From Hyphomicrobiales bacterium (lineage in GTDB: Bacteria > Pseudomonadota > Alphaproteobacteria > Rhizobiales > Beijerinckiaceae), in the NCBI GenBank assembly GCA_028290705.1, contig JAQGJH010000110.1:1-35079 (forward strand): DNA of 35,079 nt, given 5' to 3'. Positions 23,984 through 31,782 of the stretch are shown piece after piece. The notes beneath the pieces were generated by a model. The model searched no databases. It had not been told where the DNA came from and saw only the letters and a list, made by a program, of their open reading frames with translations. Position 1 is the first letter of the stretch; the number at the start of each line of letters is the position of its first letter. Position numbers and translations under genes: made by a program.

Positions 23984-24991
23984 TCAGCGCGCGATCATGC
24001 GCAGCGCGTTGTCGCGCAGGATCGCGTCGCGCTCCTCGTCCGAAAATCCGCAGGAGGCGATGAAATCGACAGGCGCGCGGTCGCCCACTGGGTAGTCGGT
24101 GCCGAGCACGATCCGCTCGACCCCGACGGTCTCGGCGAGGCGACGCAGCGCCAGCGCGTCGTACACGCAGCTGTCATACCAGAGCATGCGCAGATATTCG
24201 GTCGGCGAACGCGTCATCTTCAGCCGCGTCGTCGGCTTCTCCAGATAGTTGCGCTCGATCCGGCCCATGTAGAACGGCATGTAGCCGCCACCGTGCGAGA
24301 TGCAGATGCGCAGCCTCGGAAAACGCTCCAGCACGCCTTCGTAGATGAGCGATGCGATCGCCATCGCCTCTTCGAAGGACTGTCCAATCGAATTCCAGAG
24401 AAAATGCTTGCGGAAGCGCGGATCGTGATTGCCCGCCGGATGCACGTAGACGAGCGCCCCCGTCTCTTCGGCAGCCTCCCAGAAAGGTGCGAGCCTTTCG
24501 TCGCCGAGTTCCATCTCGCCGGCGCGCGTCGAAATGCCGACGCCGAGAAAGTGCAGCTGTTCCATGCAGCGCCGCAGTTCCGTGGCCGCGAGGTCCGGCG
24601 CATGCAACGGTACGCCGCCCAGAGCGCGGAAACGCGCAGGATGGCGCACCGACATGGCGGCAAGCAGATCGTTCGAGCGCTGCTCCAGCGCCAGGCTCTC
24701 GCGCGGCGCTTCGTGATAACTGCATTGGTGCACGAGACTCGCGGACAGGATCTGGACGCCAACCTCCATGGTGTCCATGGCCGCGAGGCGCGTGTCCATG
24801 TCGGCCATGGCGGCGCAGACGCTTTCGCCGCGCTGGCGCGCCTGTTCGCGTTGCGCCTCCGACAGCACAGCCCCTTCGGGCGGCATCGCGAACAGCGAAT
24901 GGCCGCGCGTGCGCGCATAGATCTCGGGCATGAGGACATGCGCATGCACGTCGATCGGCCCATCCGCCAGGCCGGTCGCAGAAGTCGCCAT
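23984..24991 (-). CDS. ACMSD-like amidohydrolase (decarboxylase family)
   Basis: This 335-residue amidohydrolase-2 protein has His16 and His18 (DVHAHVL), His184 (YVHPAGN), His233 (ISHGGGYMPFYMGR) and Asp299 (GTDYPVG), the pattern of the aminocarboxymuconate-semialdehyde decarboxylase group. This differs from the LigJ-type protein (Glu) and the EEHF-type decarboxylase in the window, so three different subgroups of this superfamily are present. The ATG is chosen to give the MATSATGLADGPIDVHAH start. It follows a Bug receptor gene closely and is probably cotranscribed with it. Confidence 0.87.
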   Translation of the reverse strand: MATSATGLADGPIDVHAHVLMPEIYARTRGHSLFAMPPEGAVLSEAQREQARQRGESVCAAMADMDTRLAAMDTMEVGVQILSASLVHQCSYHEAPRESLALEQRSNDLLAAMSVRHPARFRALGGVPLHAPDLAATELRRCMEQLHFLGVGISTRAGEMELGDERLAPFWEAAEETGALVYVHPAGNHDPRFRKHFLWNSIGQSFEEAMAIASLIYEGVLERFPRLRICISHGGGYMPFYMGRIERNYLEKPTTRLKMTRSPTEYLRMLWYDSCVYDALALRRLAETVGVERIVLGTDYPVGDRAPVDFIASCGFSDEERDAILRDNALRMIAR

Positions 24992-25002
24992 GCGTCGCTC
25001 TC

Positions 25003-25989
25003 CTATTCCGGAACCACGCCGGCGCGTTGCAGCACCTGCGCCCAACGCGCCTGATCGCGCGAGATCATCTCCTTCAGCCGCTCGGGCGGTCCGCCGATCG
25101 CCTCCAGGGCCTGCGCGTCGAGCCGCGCCTTGATCTCGGGTTCGGCCAGCATCTCGTTCACGCCGGCATTGTATCGCGCCACGATGTCGGCCGGAGTGCC
25201 GTGCGGCGCGAGGATCGCCCACCAATTGTCGATGTCGATGCCAGGCGTTCCGGCCTCCGTCATGGTCGGCACCGAGGGATCGAGCTTGGCGCGCGACGCC
25301 CCCGAGAAGGCCAGAACTTTCACGTCCCCGGCCTTGGACAGGGACACCGCCTGCAGCGCCGGCATGAACATGCCGCCGATGTGCCCGCCCGCCAGATCCG
25401 TCATGGCGCCCGACAATTGCCGGTACGGCACGTGCTTGATGTCCACGCCGGCCTTCTGCTTGAACAATTCGAGCGCGACGTGATGCGGCGCGCCGAGGCC
25501 GGGCGAACCGAAATTGATCACGCCGGGTTTCGCCTTGGCGAGCGCCACCAGTTCCGCCAGCGAGTTCACGCCAAGCGACTTGTGCACCGCGCAGGCGAAG
25601 ACCGAATAGACGATGCCGGCCACGGGAGCGAAATTCGCCACCGGATCATAGGGAATCGTCTTGAACAGGCTCGTGTTCATCACGAGCGTATTGGCCGTCA
25701 CCAGAAACGTCTGGCCGTCGGGAGCTGCTCTCGCGACGGCTGCCGTCCCGATGTTTCCACTCGCGCCGACACGATTGTCGACCACGTAGGATTGCCCGGT
25801 CTTCTTGCCGAGATATTGCGCCAGCAGGCGCGCCACCGTGTCGGGGCCGCTGCCGGCGCTGAAGGGCACGATGAAGGTGACGGGTCGATCTGAGGTCTGG
25901 CCCAGCGCTCCATTGCCGAGGCCGAGGACGCCTGCGGCGGCTCCCAGCCCGAGTGTGAACTGGCGTCGTGTCGATGCGAAAGGAAGCAT
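25003..25989 (-). CDS. Bug/TctC-family receptor, Tat-exported
   Basis: This 328-residue periplasmic receptor has a Tat motif STRRQFTLG and a hydrophobic core ending near ALGQ. The mature part has RPVTFIVPFSAGSGPDT, then VDNRVGASGNIGT and HVPYRQLSGAMTDLAGG, all characteristic of the Bug family. AGGA precedes the ATG. The ACMSD-like gene follows 11 bases downstream. No TctAB pair is present. A dyad with CGATACA halves about 95 bases upstream may place it under the IclR regulator. Confidence 0.9.
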   Translation of the reverse strand: MLPFASTRRQFTLGLGAAAGVLGLGNGALGQTSDRPVTFIVPFSAGSGPDTVARLLAQYLGKKTGQSYVVDNRVGASGNIGTAAVARAAPDGQTFLVTANTLVMNTSLFKTIPYDPVANFAPVAGIVYSVFACAVHKSLGVNSLAELVALAKAKPGVINFGSPGLGAPHHVALELFKQKAGVDIKHVPYRQLSGAMTDLAGGHIGGMFMPALQAVSLSKAGDVKVLAFSGASRAKLDPSVPTMTEAGTPGIDIDNWWAILAPHGTPADIVARYNAGVNEMLAEPEIKARLDAQALEAIGGPPERLKEMISRDQARWAQVLQRAGVVPE

Positions 25990-26082
25990 GTCCTGCTCCG
26001 GTGACGTTTCCTCGAAAAGGCCGGTATTCCGGCTCCGCCGACATCATACGGGGCAGAATGCGGGAGGGAAGGTGTTTTTCCA

Positions 26083-26103
26083 CGATACAAGGCAGCTGTA
26101 TCG
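26083..26103. promoter_or_regulatory. perfect inverted repeat, candidate operator upstream of the second Bug gene
   Basis: CGATACA-AGGCAGC-TGTATCG is a 7+7+7 dyad in the gap upstream of the minus-strand Bug receptor. The CGATACA half also occurs in the dyad at the cyclase promoter. No convincing -35/-10 pair was found with it. Confidence 0.5.
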
Positions 26104-26168
26104 CTCAGCGGTACGAATAAGTGCTGCGAGTGCCGGAAACACGCAGCCTGACGCCGCCCGGCGGCGTT

Positions 26169-26186
26169 GCCAAGCGTGAACTTGGC
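26169..26186. repeat. short inverted repeat GCCAAG-N6-CTTGGC
   Basis: A 6+6+6 inverted repeat lies in the 25990-26481 non-coding stretch. It could be a regulatory site or a hairpin at the start of the plus-strand unit that follows. No function can be assigned. Confidence 0.4.
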
Positions 26187-26233
26187 CGCAACCTTTCTTC
26201 ACTCCCTCGGGTTGTCCACAGGAGAGCAGGTCA

Positions 26234-26273
26234 TGGAATGGGCTCTTCCCGGCCACGCCGGGGCCTCATTCCA
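26234..26273 (+). ncRNA. structured RNA leader candidate
   Basis: TGGAATG (26234-26240) pairs with CATTCCA (26267-26273), and inside it CCGGC pairs with GCCGG around a CAC loop, giving a two-part hairpin of 40 bases. It precedes a ribosome-site-equipped small ORF and a terminator on the same strand, so it is probably part of a transcribed leader. No known riboswitch class is recognised. Confidence 0.4.
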
Positions 26274-26312
26274 CCCGTTAACTGTTGGAAATTAACCATA
26301 CGGGAGGACGGA

Positions 26313-26399
26313 TTGCAGAAAGCGCTGATCAACGCTGTCCCCGCCAGCACACTCCTCTGGTTCATGATTTATCTCATGATTTCGAGGCTCTGGACATAA
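26313..26399 (+). CDS. 28-residue membrane peptide, candidate small gene
   Basis: A TTG start lies 5 bases after GGAGG and opens a 28-codon frame ending in TAA. The peptide starts MQKALINAVPAS and continues with one hydrophobic helix, about residues 13-23 (TLLWFMIYLMI), then a short SRLWT tail. Single-helix peptides of this kind are common but poorly annotated in Hyphomicrobiales. The hairpin upstream and the strong plus-strand terminator downstream support transcription in this direction. Function unknown; it may instead be part of a small RNA. Confidence 0.4.
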   Translation: MQKALINAVPASTLLWFMIYLMISRLWT

Positions 26400-26481
26400 G
26401 CCGTTTCGTCGCGCCCCGCGTGGGAACCTTGCGCCGCGAGACCGATCCCGGACATGTCCTTTCAGGGCAGCATCCCCACTC

Positions 26482-26507
26482 AGGCCGCTCACTCGAGCGG
26501 CCTTTTT
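26482..26507 (+). terminator. strong Rho-independent terminator on the plus strand
   Basis: AGGCCGCTC and GAGCGGCCT form a perfect 9-bp stem with an ACTC loop, followed by a run of T. There is no matching T-run in the minus direction, so it serves a plus-strand transcript, although the only annotated large gene beside it is on the minus strand. Confidence 0.85.
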
Positions 26508-26516
26508 CCTGTGAGG

Positions 26517-27725
26517 TCAGAAACGCCGCACCGCCACGACCGCATTCATCCCGCCGAACGCGAAGGCATTGCTGATCGCGACCTCGACGCGCCGTTCGCG
26601 GGCCACGTTGGGGGTAACGTCGAGATCGCACTCGGGGTCGGGCGCGTTGTAGCCGATCGTCGGCGGCACGATCCCTGTCCGGATGGCATTCACGCAGGCG
26701 ATCATCTCGATGGCTCCGGACGCCCCGAGGCAATGGCCGTGCATGGATTTCGTCGAAGAGACGGCCAGCTTGTCGGCATGGGCCCCGAAGACGGATCTGA
26801 TCGCCAAAGTTTCGGTCCGATCGTTGGCTTTCGTGCCGGTGCCATGTGCATTGACATAGTCGACAGCTTCGGCAGACAGGCGTGCGTCCGCCAGACAGGC
26901 CCGGATCGCCGCAGCCGGCCCGTCGATCGTGGGAGAAACGATGTCGGCCGCATCGGCCGACATGCCGCAACCCGCAATTTCCGCCAGGATCGGTGCGCCG
27001 CGCGCCTGCGCGTGCTCGAGCGTTTCCAGCACGATCATCCCGGCTCCATCGGCGAGCACGAGACCGTCGCGGTCGGCCGAAAAGGGCCGGCAGCTTTCCC
27101 GTGCGAGAACCCGTAGAGTCTCCCACGCCTTGACGATGCCGTAACAGAGCGGAGTATCGGCTCCGCCGGCGATCATCACATCGGCCCGGCCGAGCCGCAT
27201 CTGATCGACCGCGGCCATGATCGCGTGATTGGCCGATGAACACGCCGAGGTCACGCCAAAGACGGGTCCGCGCAGGCCGAGGCTCATGCTCACCTGCGCG
27301 GCCGGCGCGCTCGGCATTCCGCGCGGCACAGTGAAGAGGTTGATGCGCTTCTTGCCTTCCAAAAAGGCTTCCCGGTAACTCTCATCGACCGCGTCCGCGC
27401 CCCAGACGGCGACGCCCACGACGGCGCCGAGACGCGCCGGGTCGAGCTGTGACGCGTCGAGCCCGGCCTGAGCCGCGGCTTCACGCGCCGCCATCACGGA
27501 CAGGATGGCGAACTTGCCCATGGCGGCGCGCTGACGCGAATCGATCCCGTCGTCCCCGATGTCGCCGATCTCGCCGCCGACATTGGTCTTCAGGTCGCGC
27601 CGGTCGAACGTGAGGGGCCCAAGGCCGCTGCGGCCCTCTCGCATGGCCTGCCAGATGGAAGGAGCATTGCGGCCCAGCGAGCAGATGCCGCCCAGGCCGG
27701 TGATCACGATGCGTCTGGACGTCAC
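26517..27725 (-). CDS. beta-ketoacyl synthase, NodE/FabF-like
   Basis: This 402-residue condensing enzyme has the catalytic triad Cys162 ([10 protein letters not shown]), His294 ([11 protein letters not shown]) and His331 ([12 protein letters not shown], with Lys326). From memory the sequence follows nodulation protein NodE closely, including [20 protein letters not shown] and the end [14 protein letters not shown] block (here [15 protein letters not shown]). The start is GTG, one base after the acyl carrier protein stop, so the two are translationally coupled. It would elongate an acyl chain on the adjacent carrier protein. No other nod genes are visible, so a nodulation role is not implied. 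Confidence 0.88.
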   Translation of the reverse strand: MTSRRIVITGLGGICSLGRNAPSIWQAMREGRSGLGPLTFDRRDLKTNVGGEIGDIGDDGIDSRQRAAMGKFAILSVMAAREAAAQAGLDASQLDPARLGAVVGVAVWGADAVDESYREAFLEGKKRINLFTVPRGMPSAPAAQVSMSLGLRGPVFGVTSACSSANHAIMAAVDQMRLGRADVMIAGGADTPLCYGIVKAWETLRVLARESCRPFSADRDGLVLADGAGMIVLETLEHAQARGAPILAEIAGCGMSADAADIVSPTIDGPAAAIRACLADARLSAEAVDYVNAHGTGTKANDRTETLAIRSVFGAHADKLAVSSTKSMHGHCLGASGAIEMIACVNAIRTGIVPPTIGYNAPDPECDLDVTPNVARERRVEVAISNAFAFGGMNAVVAVRRF

Positions 27726-27726
27726 G

Positions 27727-27981
27727 TCAGGCCTTTGCGCTCACGAGTTTCTCGATCGCCGCCACGATGTCGCCGACACGCTTCAGCGATGCCCAGGCCT
27801 CGGCCGCGTTCTGGTCGATCTCGACCTCGAACATGTCCTCGAGATCCATGACGATCTCGGTCAATTGCAGTGAATTGACGCCGAGTTCGTCCAGCGCCGT
27901 ATCGGGTTGAATGCTGCCGGGCTCGCGGTTCAGATGGCTCGCGACCACTTCAATCGTGCGGGCGGCAATATCGGTCGCCAT
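27727..27981 (-). CDS. acyl carrier protein, NodF-like
   Basis: This 84-residue acyl carrier protein has its phosphopantetheine serine at Ser37 in ELGVNSLQL, where most carriers have DSL. The end [20 protein letters not shown] resembles NodF more than housekeeping AcpP. The ATG with TTTTGGAG 6 bases upstream is chosen; earlier in-frame TTG and ATG codons overlap that ribosome site. The ketosynthase start lies one base after its stop. It probably carries a specialised acyl chain built by that enzyme. Confidence 0.87.
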   Translation of the reverse strand: MATDIAARTIEVVASHLNREPGSIQPDTALDELGVNSLQLTEIVMDLEDMFEVEIDQNAAEAWASLKRVGDIVAAIEKLVSAKA

Positions 27982-28127
27982 ATTCATCTCCAAAATACCG
28001 GCCCAAACCTCGGATCGGCCGAAACGTGGCCAAAGCCGAGCCGGTTCTTACAGGATGCGAGCGTGAAACCACAATGTGTCCGTTGCGCTGCACTCGCAAG
28101 CTAAAACTCCCGGCCGCTCCGGCGCCC

Positions 28128-29000
28128 TCAAACCCTGGCGAATTTCAGCAGGAACCGATCGCTCTCGCCGATGGCCGTGTACCTGTCGCGATCCTTGTCG
28201 CCGCCGCGCAGCGTCGGCGGCAAGGACCAGACCCCGTCGGCATGGTCTTTGGTATCGCGCGGATTGGCCTTGGCTTCCGAGGTCGCCACGAGACGGAAGC
28301 CGCCCTTCTCGATCAGACTGACGGCAAAATCCTGCCGGACGTAGCCGCTGCGATTCTGTTCCTCCTGCGTCAGATCGGTCCGGCCCCGGTGATCCCCCAC
28401 GCCCAGAATGCCACCGGGCTTGAGCGCCGCTCGAAAGGCGCGCAGCGCGCCCTCGATCTCGCCGCGATCGATCCAGTTGTGCAGATTGCGGAAGGTCAGC
28501 ACGAAGTCGGCGCTCGCCGGCGGCGCAATGGCATGCCGGTCGGCCTGGAACCGAGACACCTCGACCTTGTCGTAGCGGCCCGGATCGGCCGCCAGCTTGG
28601 CGAGCAGGCGACGATGGTCTTCGACATAGGCGGGCGACGCCATGTCTGGATCCCGACCCGCCGCGACATACAGCCCTGAATCGCGCAGGTAAGGCGCCAG
28701 GAACTCCAGCCAGTAGGCGCTGCTGCCGGGCAGGATCTCGACCACGCGATGCTGCGGCTCGATCCCCAGAAACGCGATCGTTTCGACGGGCTTCCGCCAT
28801 GCGTCCCGCGCCCTGTTGGCCGCGCTCCTGTGAGAACTGGCCACCTGCCGGGCAAGCACTGCCGCGTCCGCCAGAGCAGTTCCCGGAAGCAGCAGGGACG
28901 ATCCCGGACTCAGCAGCGCGCCCGCGCCTGCAGCCAGCAGCGCGCGACGGCTCAATCGTCCGGCAGACAGCGGGGTCTTGGTTTCGCGGAACACATGCAT
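28128..29000 (-). CDS. Tat-exported methyltransferase-like protein
   Basis: This 290-residue protein has a Tat signal (LSRRALLAAG, hydrophobic core, ALAD cleavage) followed by a class I methyltransferase-like domain. The NRARDAWRKPVETIAFLGI block and VVEILPGSSAYWLEFLAPYL correspond to a family of exported proteins annotated as methyltransferases. The usual glycine-rich PGGGxY loop is PGSSAY, so S-adenosylmethionine binding is doubtful. GGAGGTTCCC precedes the ATG. It lies upstream of the NodF-like gene on the same strand across a 146-base gap. Function unknown. Confidence 0.8.
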   Translation of the reverse strand: MHVFRETKTPLSAGRLSRRALLAAGAGALLSPGSSLLLPGTALADAAVLARQVASSHRSAANRARDAWRKPVETIAFLGIEPQHRVVEILPGSSAYWLEFLAPYLRDSGLYVAAGRDPDMASPAYVEDHRRLLAKLAADPGRYDKVEVSRFQADRHAIAPPASADFVLTFRNLHNWIDRGEIEGALRAFRAALKPGGILGVGDHRGRTDLTQEEQNRSGYVRQDFAVSLIEKGGFRLVATSEAKANPRDTKDHADGVWSLPPTLRGGDKDRDRYTAIGESDRFLLKFARV

Positions 29001-29077
29001 GGGAACCTCCGACGACGGCCAAGCCTAGAGCAGGCTCCGAGACTGCGCCAGACGCGCTTCGCAGGACCGCGTGACGC

Positions 29078-29106
29078 AAAACCCCCGGCGCAAGCACCGG
29101 GGGTTT
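29078..29106 (-). terminator. Rho-independent terminator of the chemotaxis receptor gene
   Basis: AAACCCCCGG and CCGGGGGTTT form a perfect 10-bp stem around CGCAAGCA, and in the minus direction it is followed by TTTT. It lies 25 bases after the receptor stop codon. Confidence 0.9.
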
Positions 29107-29130
29107 GAGACGGGGATGCCGAAGCCGCGA

Positions 29131-31440
29131 CTAGAACTCGCTCCACTGGTCGTTCGAGGGTTCGAGTTTGCGCGCTGCGCTGCCGCGCGTCAGCACCGCG
29201 CGGGCCTGCGCGCGCGGGCTTGGCCGGGTCTCGCGACCGGACGCATGAGGCTCAGTGTCATGTGTCCGAAAGCGATCGAGAAGCACTTGAACTTTTTCGG
29301 CTTCTTTCTTCAGCGAATGGCTCGCCGCGGTCGACTGCTCGACCATGGCGGCATTCTGCTGGGTGATCTGGTCCATCTGGTTGACGGCCGTATTCACCTG
29401 CTGCAGGCCAGTCGCCTGCTCCTGCGCCGAAGCCGCAATCTCGGATACGATGCTGGCGACCTCGTTGACCTGCAAAACGATCCGCTTCAACGCCGAGCCG
29501 GTTTCGCCCACCAAATGCACGCCGGACGCCACCTGGGCAGTCGAATTGGAGATCAATGTCTTGATCTCCTTGGCGGCATCGGCGGACCTCTGCGCCAAAG
29601 CCCTCACCTCCGACGCCACGACCGCAAAGCCGCGACCTGCCTCTCCCGCGCGCGCGGCCTCGACGCCCGCATTCAGCGCCAGGAGGCTCGTCTGAAACGC
29701 GATTTCGTCGATCACCCCGATGATCTGGCTGATCTCGGTCGACGAGGCTTCGATCTGCCCCATCGCCGCGATGGCGCGCTGGACGACCTCGCCCGACTCC
29801 TCCGCTCCCGATCGCGCCGTCGCCACCACGTCGCGCGCATGCCTGGCGCCCTCGGACGTCGTCCGCACCGTGGCGGTGATCTGGTCCAGCGCGGCCGCGG
29901 TCTCCTCCAGATTGGCGGCCTGCTGCTCGGTGCGCGCCGAGAGATCGTCGGAGGCGTGCGCGATTTCAGCCGCGCCCGACTGCATGCCGCGTCCCCCATG
30001 CGCGATCGTGCTCATGGCGTCTTCGAGCTTCTGCAGGGCAGAATTGAAATCCTCGCCGAGTTGACGATACGAGGCCGGGAAGCCCGTGACACGGGTGGTC
30101 AGATCCCCGCCCGAAAGGTCCGACAGGCCCCGCGCCAGTTCCTTGACGACATGCGCCTGCTCTTCAGCGACGCGCGCCCGCTCGGCCTCGGCTTGCGCAC
30201 GCACGAGGTCAGCCGCGGTCCGCGCGTCGGCGGCCTCAGCCTCGAGCTGGCGCGCACGAAGGCCCTGTTCCTTGAACACCTGGACGGCGCGCGCCATTTC
30301 GCCGATTTCATCGCGCTTGGCCTGGGCCGGCACCTCGACCTCCAGGTTCCCGCCCGCCAGAACGCTCATCGTCCGGGTGATTCCGACGATCGGCCGGGCG
30401 ACACCGCGGCCAATCAGCCAGGCCAGCACGGTCGCCACGAGGACACCGCCAGCGCCCAACGCGATCATCATGCTGGAAACCTCCGAGATCGTCGCGCTTG
30501 TGGAAGCCCGGATCTCACGGCGTTCCCGATCGGCCGCGGACGTCAGCGACGCCGCATGGCCCGCCACCTGGGTGGCGAGGCCTGCCATGGTGGTGTTCAC
30601 CAGTGTGCCGATTTCCTGCATCAGCGCCATGCTCTGGCTGGCCGCGTTGCTGTAGCTGGCGAGATCGGCCTCGAAGGCTGCCAGGATCGGCTTGTGCTCG
30701 TCAGCGGTAAACGCAGTGTTGAAAGCGCTCTTCATGCTTTCGATCTGGCGCAGCGAGTCCCGCGCGCGCGAGGCCGCATCGGCATCGAGACGGGCGACCG
30801 CACGATTGAAATCGAGGCGCATTCCCATGACGGCCTGCGTGGCGAGGCCCGAAACCTCGACCATCCTGAAGTCGCCCTCCGTCCGCCCGAGATCGAAGAA
30901 CTTGTCGAGCGTCGCCCGGAGTTTGCCGCCGGCGCGGTCCATCTGGGTCTCGACGAGCTGCTTCTGGCTGGCCTGGAGCGCCACCGCCTTGCCAAATTGC
31001 GTGGCATAGTCGTTGAACGCGGCCTCGAGTTCCTTGACCTTGGCGCGCCGGGCCGGAACGCGGAATTCTTCGAGTGCCGCGTTGATCGACTCGCGCGCCT
31101 TGGCTTCGGCCTTGCGCGCGCCGTCGAGCGCACTGGACTGGCCGGAAAGCGCAAATTCGCGGACGAAGCGGCGGTAGTCCAGGAAGTCGCGATCGATGTC
31201 GCGCACGTGGCTTTCGATCAACCCGCGGCGGCCGAAATTCTCGAAAGCGTCGTCGATCTTGTCGATCGAGACGTAACTCCAGCCGCACGCAGCAGCCAGC
31301 AGCAACACCACGGCGGCAAAGCCGCACGCGATGCGCGTTCCCACCTTGAGATGACCGAAGCCCGGCAGGGCGAAGCCGGATGCCGCCTGCGAGCGAGCGG
31401 ACGCTCTGCTCTGGGCGAGGGAGGGGGTATTCGAAAGCAT
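29131..31440 (-). CDS. methyl-accepting chemotaxis protein
   Basis: This 769-residue transducer has a first membrane helix at about 36-57, a large helical periplasmic sensor domain of roughly 260 residues, a second helix near 320-345 ([21 protein letters not shown]), HAMP segments, a coiled linker rich in Ala/Glu/Arg, and the conserved signalling hairpin [19 protein letters not shown] followed by [20 protein letters not shown]. The C-terminus ends QWSEF, matching the W/F-x-x-W/F pattern of CheR/CheB tethering pentapeptides. The ATG (MLSNTPS) is chosen over an earlier start. Ligand unknown. Its position beside catabolic genes suggests, but does not show, chemotaxis to a growth substrate. Confidence 0.92.
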   Translation of the reverse strand: MLSNTPSLAQSRASARSQAASGFALPGFGHLKVGTRIACGFAAVVLLLAAACGWSYVSIDKIDDAFENFGRRGLIESHVRDIDRDFLDYRRFVREFALSGQSSALDGARKAEAKARESINAALEEFRVPARRAKVKELEAAFNDYATQFGKAVALQASQKQLVETQMDRAGGKLRATLDKFFDLGRTEGDFRMVEVSGLATQAVMGMRLDFNRAVARLDADAASRARDSLRQIESMKSAFNTAFTADEHKPILAAFEADLASYSNAASQSMALMQEIGTLVNTTMAGLATQVAGHAASLTSAADRERREIRASTSATISEVSSMMIALGAGGVLVATVLAWLIGRGVARPIVGITRTMSVLAGGNLEVEVPAQAKRDEIGEMARAVQVFKEQGLRARQLEAEAADARTAADLVRAQAEAERARVAEEQAHVVKELARGLSDLSGGDLTTRVTGFPASYRQLGEDFNSALQKLEDAMSTIAHGGRGMQSGAAEIAHASDDLSARTEQQAANLEETAAALDQITATVRTTSEGARHARDVVATARSGAEESGEVVQRAIAAMGQIEASSTEISQIIGVIDEIAFQTSLLALNAGVEAARAGEAGRGFAVVASEVRALAQRSADAAKEIKTLISNSTAQVASGVHLVGETGSALKRIVLQVNEVASIVSEIAASAQEQATGLQQVNTAVNQMDQITQQNAAMVEQSTAASHSLKKEAEKVQVLLDRFRTHDTEPHASGRETRPSPRAQARAVLTRGSAARKLEPSNDQWSEF

Positions 31441-31782
31441 TCTCGTTTGACTCCGCGCATGCAGCCGGACGGATGCGCATTTCCGACACACCGATCGACC
31501 ACCAGTAAGCTTGCGCGCTCAACTTGGGCGGAGCCCCTTAATAAATGGCTTCAGCGAAGCCGTTTCGATTTCAAAAATGTGATTCATTTCAGGACGTTGG
31601 CCCTGTATTGCAGGAACGCCCGATCTGGGTGCGCAGCCCCGACGCAAGCTCGGCTGTGCTTCGATCGGTCTCAAATCGGGGCGGGACAGCCGACCGATGA
31701 TCGTGGACGGCTCACACGCGAGCAGCGAGACTACCGGCTCCCTGCCGGCCAGACCAAAGCAGAACATTTCGGGAGACCGTCG
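31441..31782. other. 342-base divergent intergenic region
   Basis: This gap separates the divergent chemotaxis receptor and HWE kinase genes. It contains an AT-rich patch at about 31536-31595 and a GGCTTC-AGC-GAAGCC inverted repeat at 31547-31561. No sigma-70, EcfG-type (GGAAC-N16-17-GTT) or flagellar promoter could be assigned with confidence. Confidence 0.5.

Noticed and set aside
26278..26296. TTAAC repeated 14 bases apart, considered as a CtrA box.
   Set aside because: CtrA sites have TTAA-N7-TTAAC; here the spacing is 10 bases between the TTAA elements.
26517..29000. The possibility of a nodulation island.
   Set aside because: Only NodF/NodE-like genes are present; no nodABC-like genes, nod boxes or mobile elements were seen in the window.
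31612..31640. GGAAC considered as an EcfG-type (general stress) promoter for the HWE kinase.
   Set aside because: No GTT occurs at the required 16-17 base distance.
29071..31782. A 900-codon N-terminal extension of the HWE kinase frame.
   Set aside because: It runs antisense through the chemoreceptor gene and has no recognisable domain; TTG with GGGAG at 31783 gives a normal kinase length.
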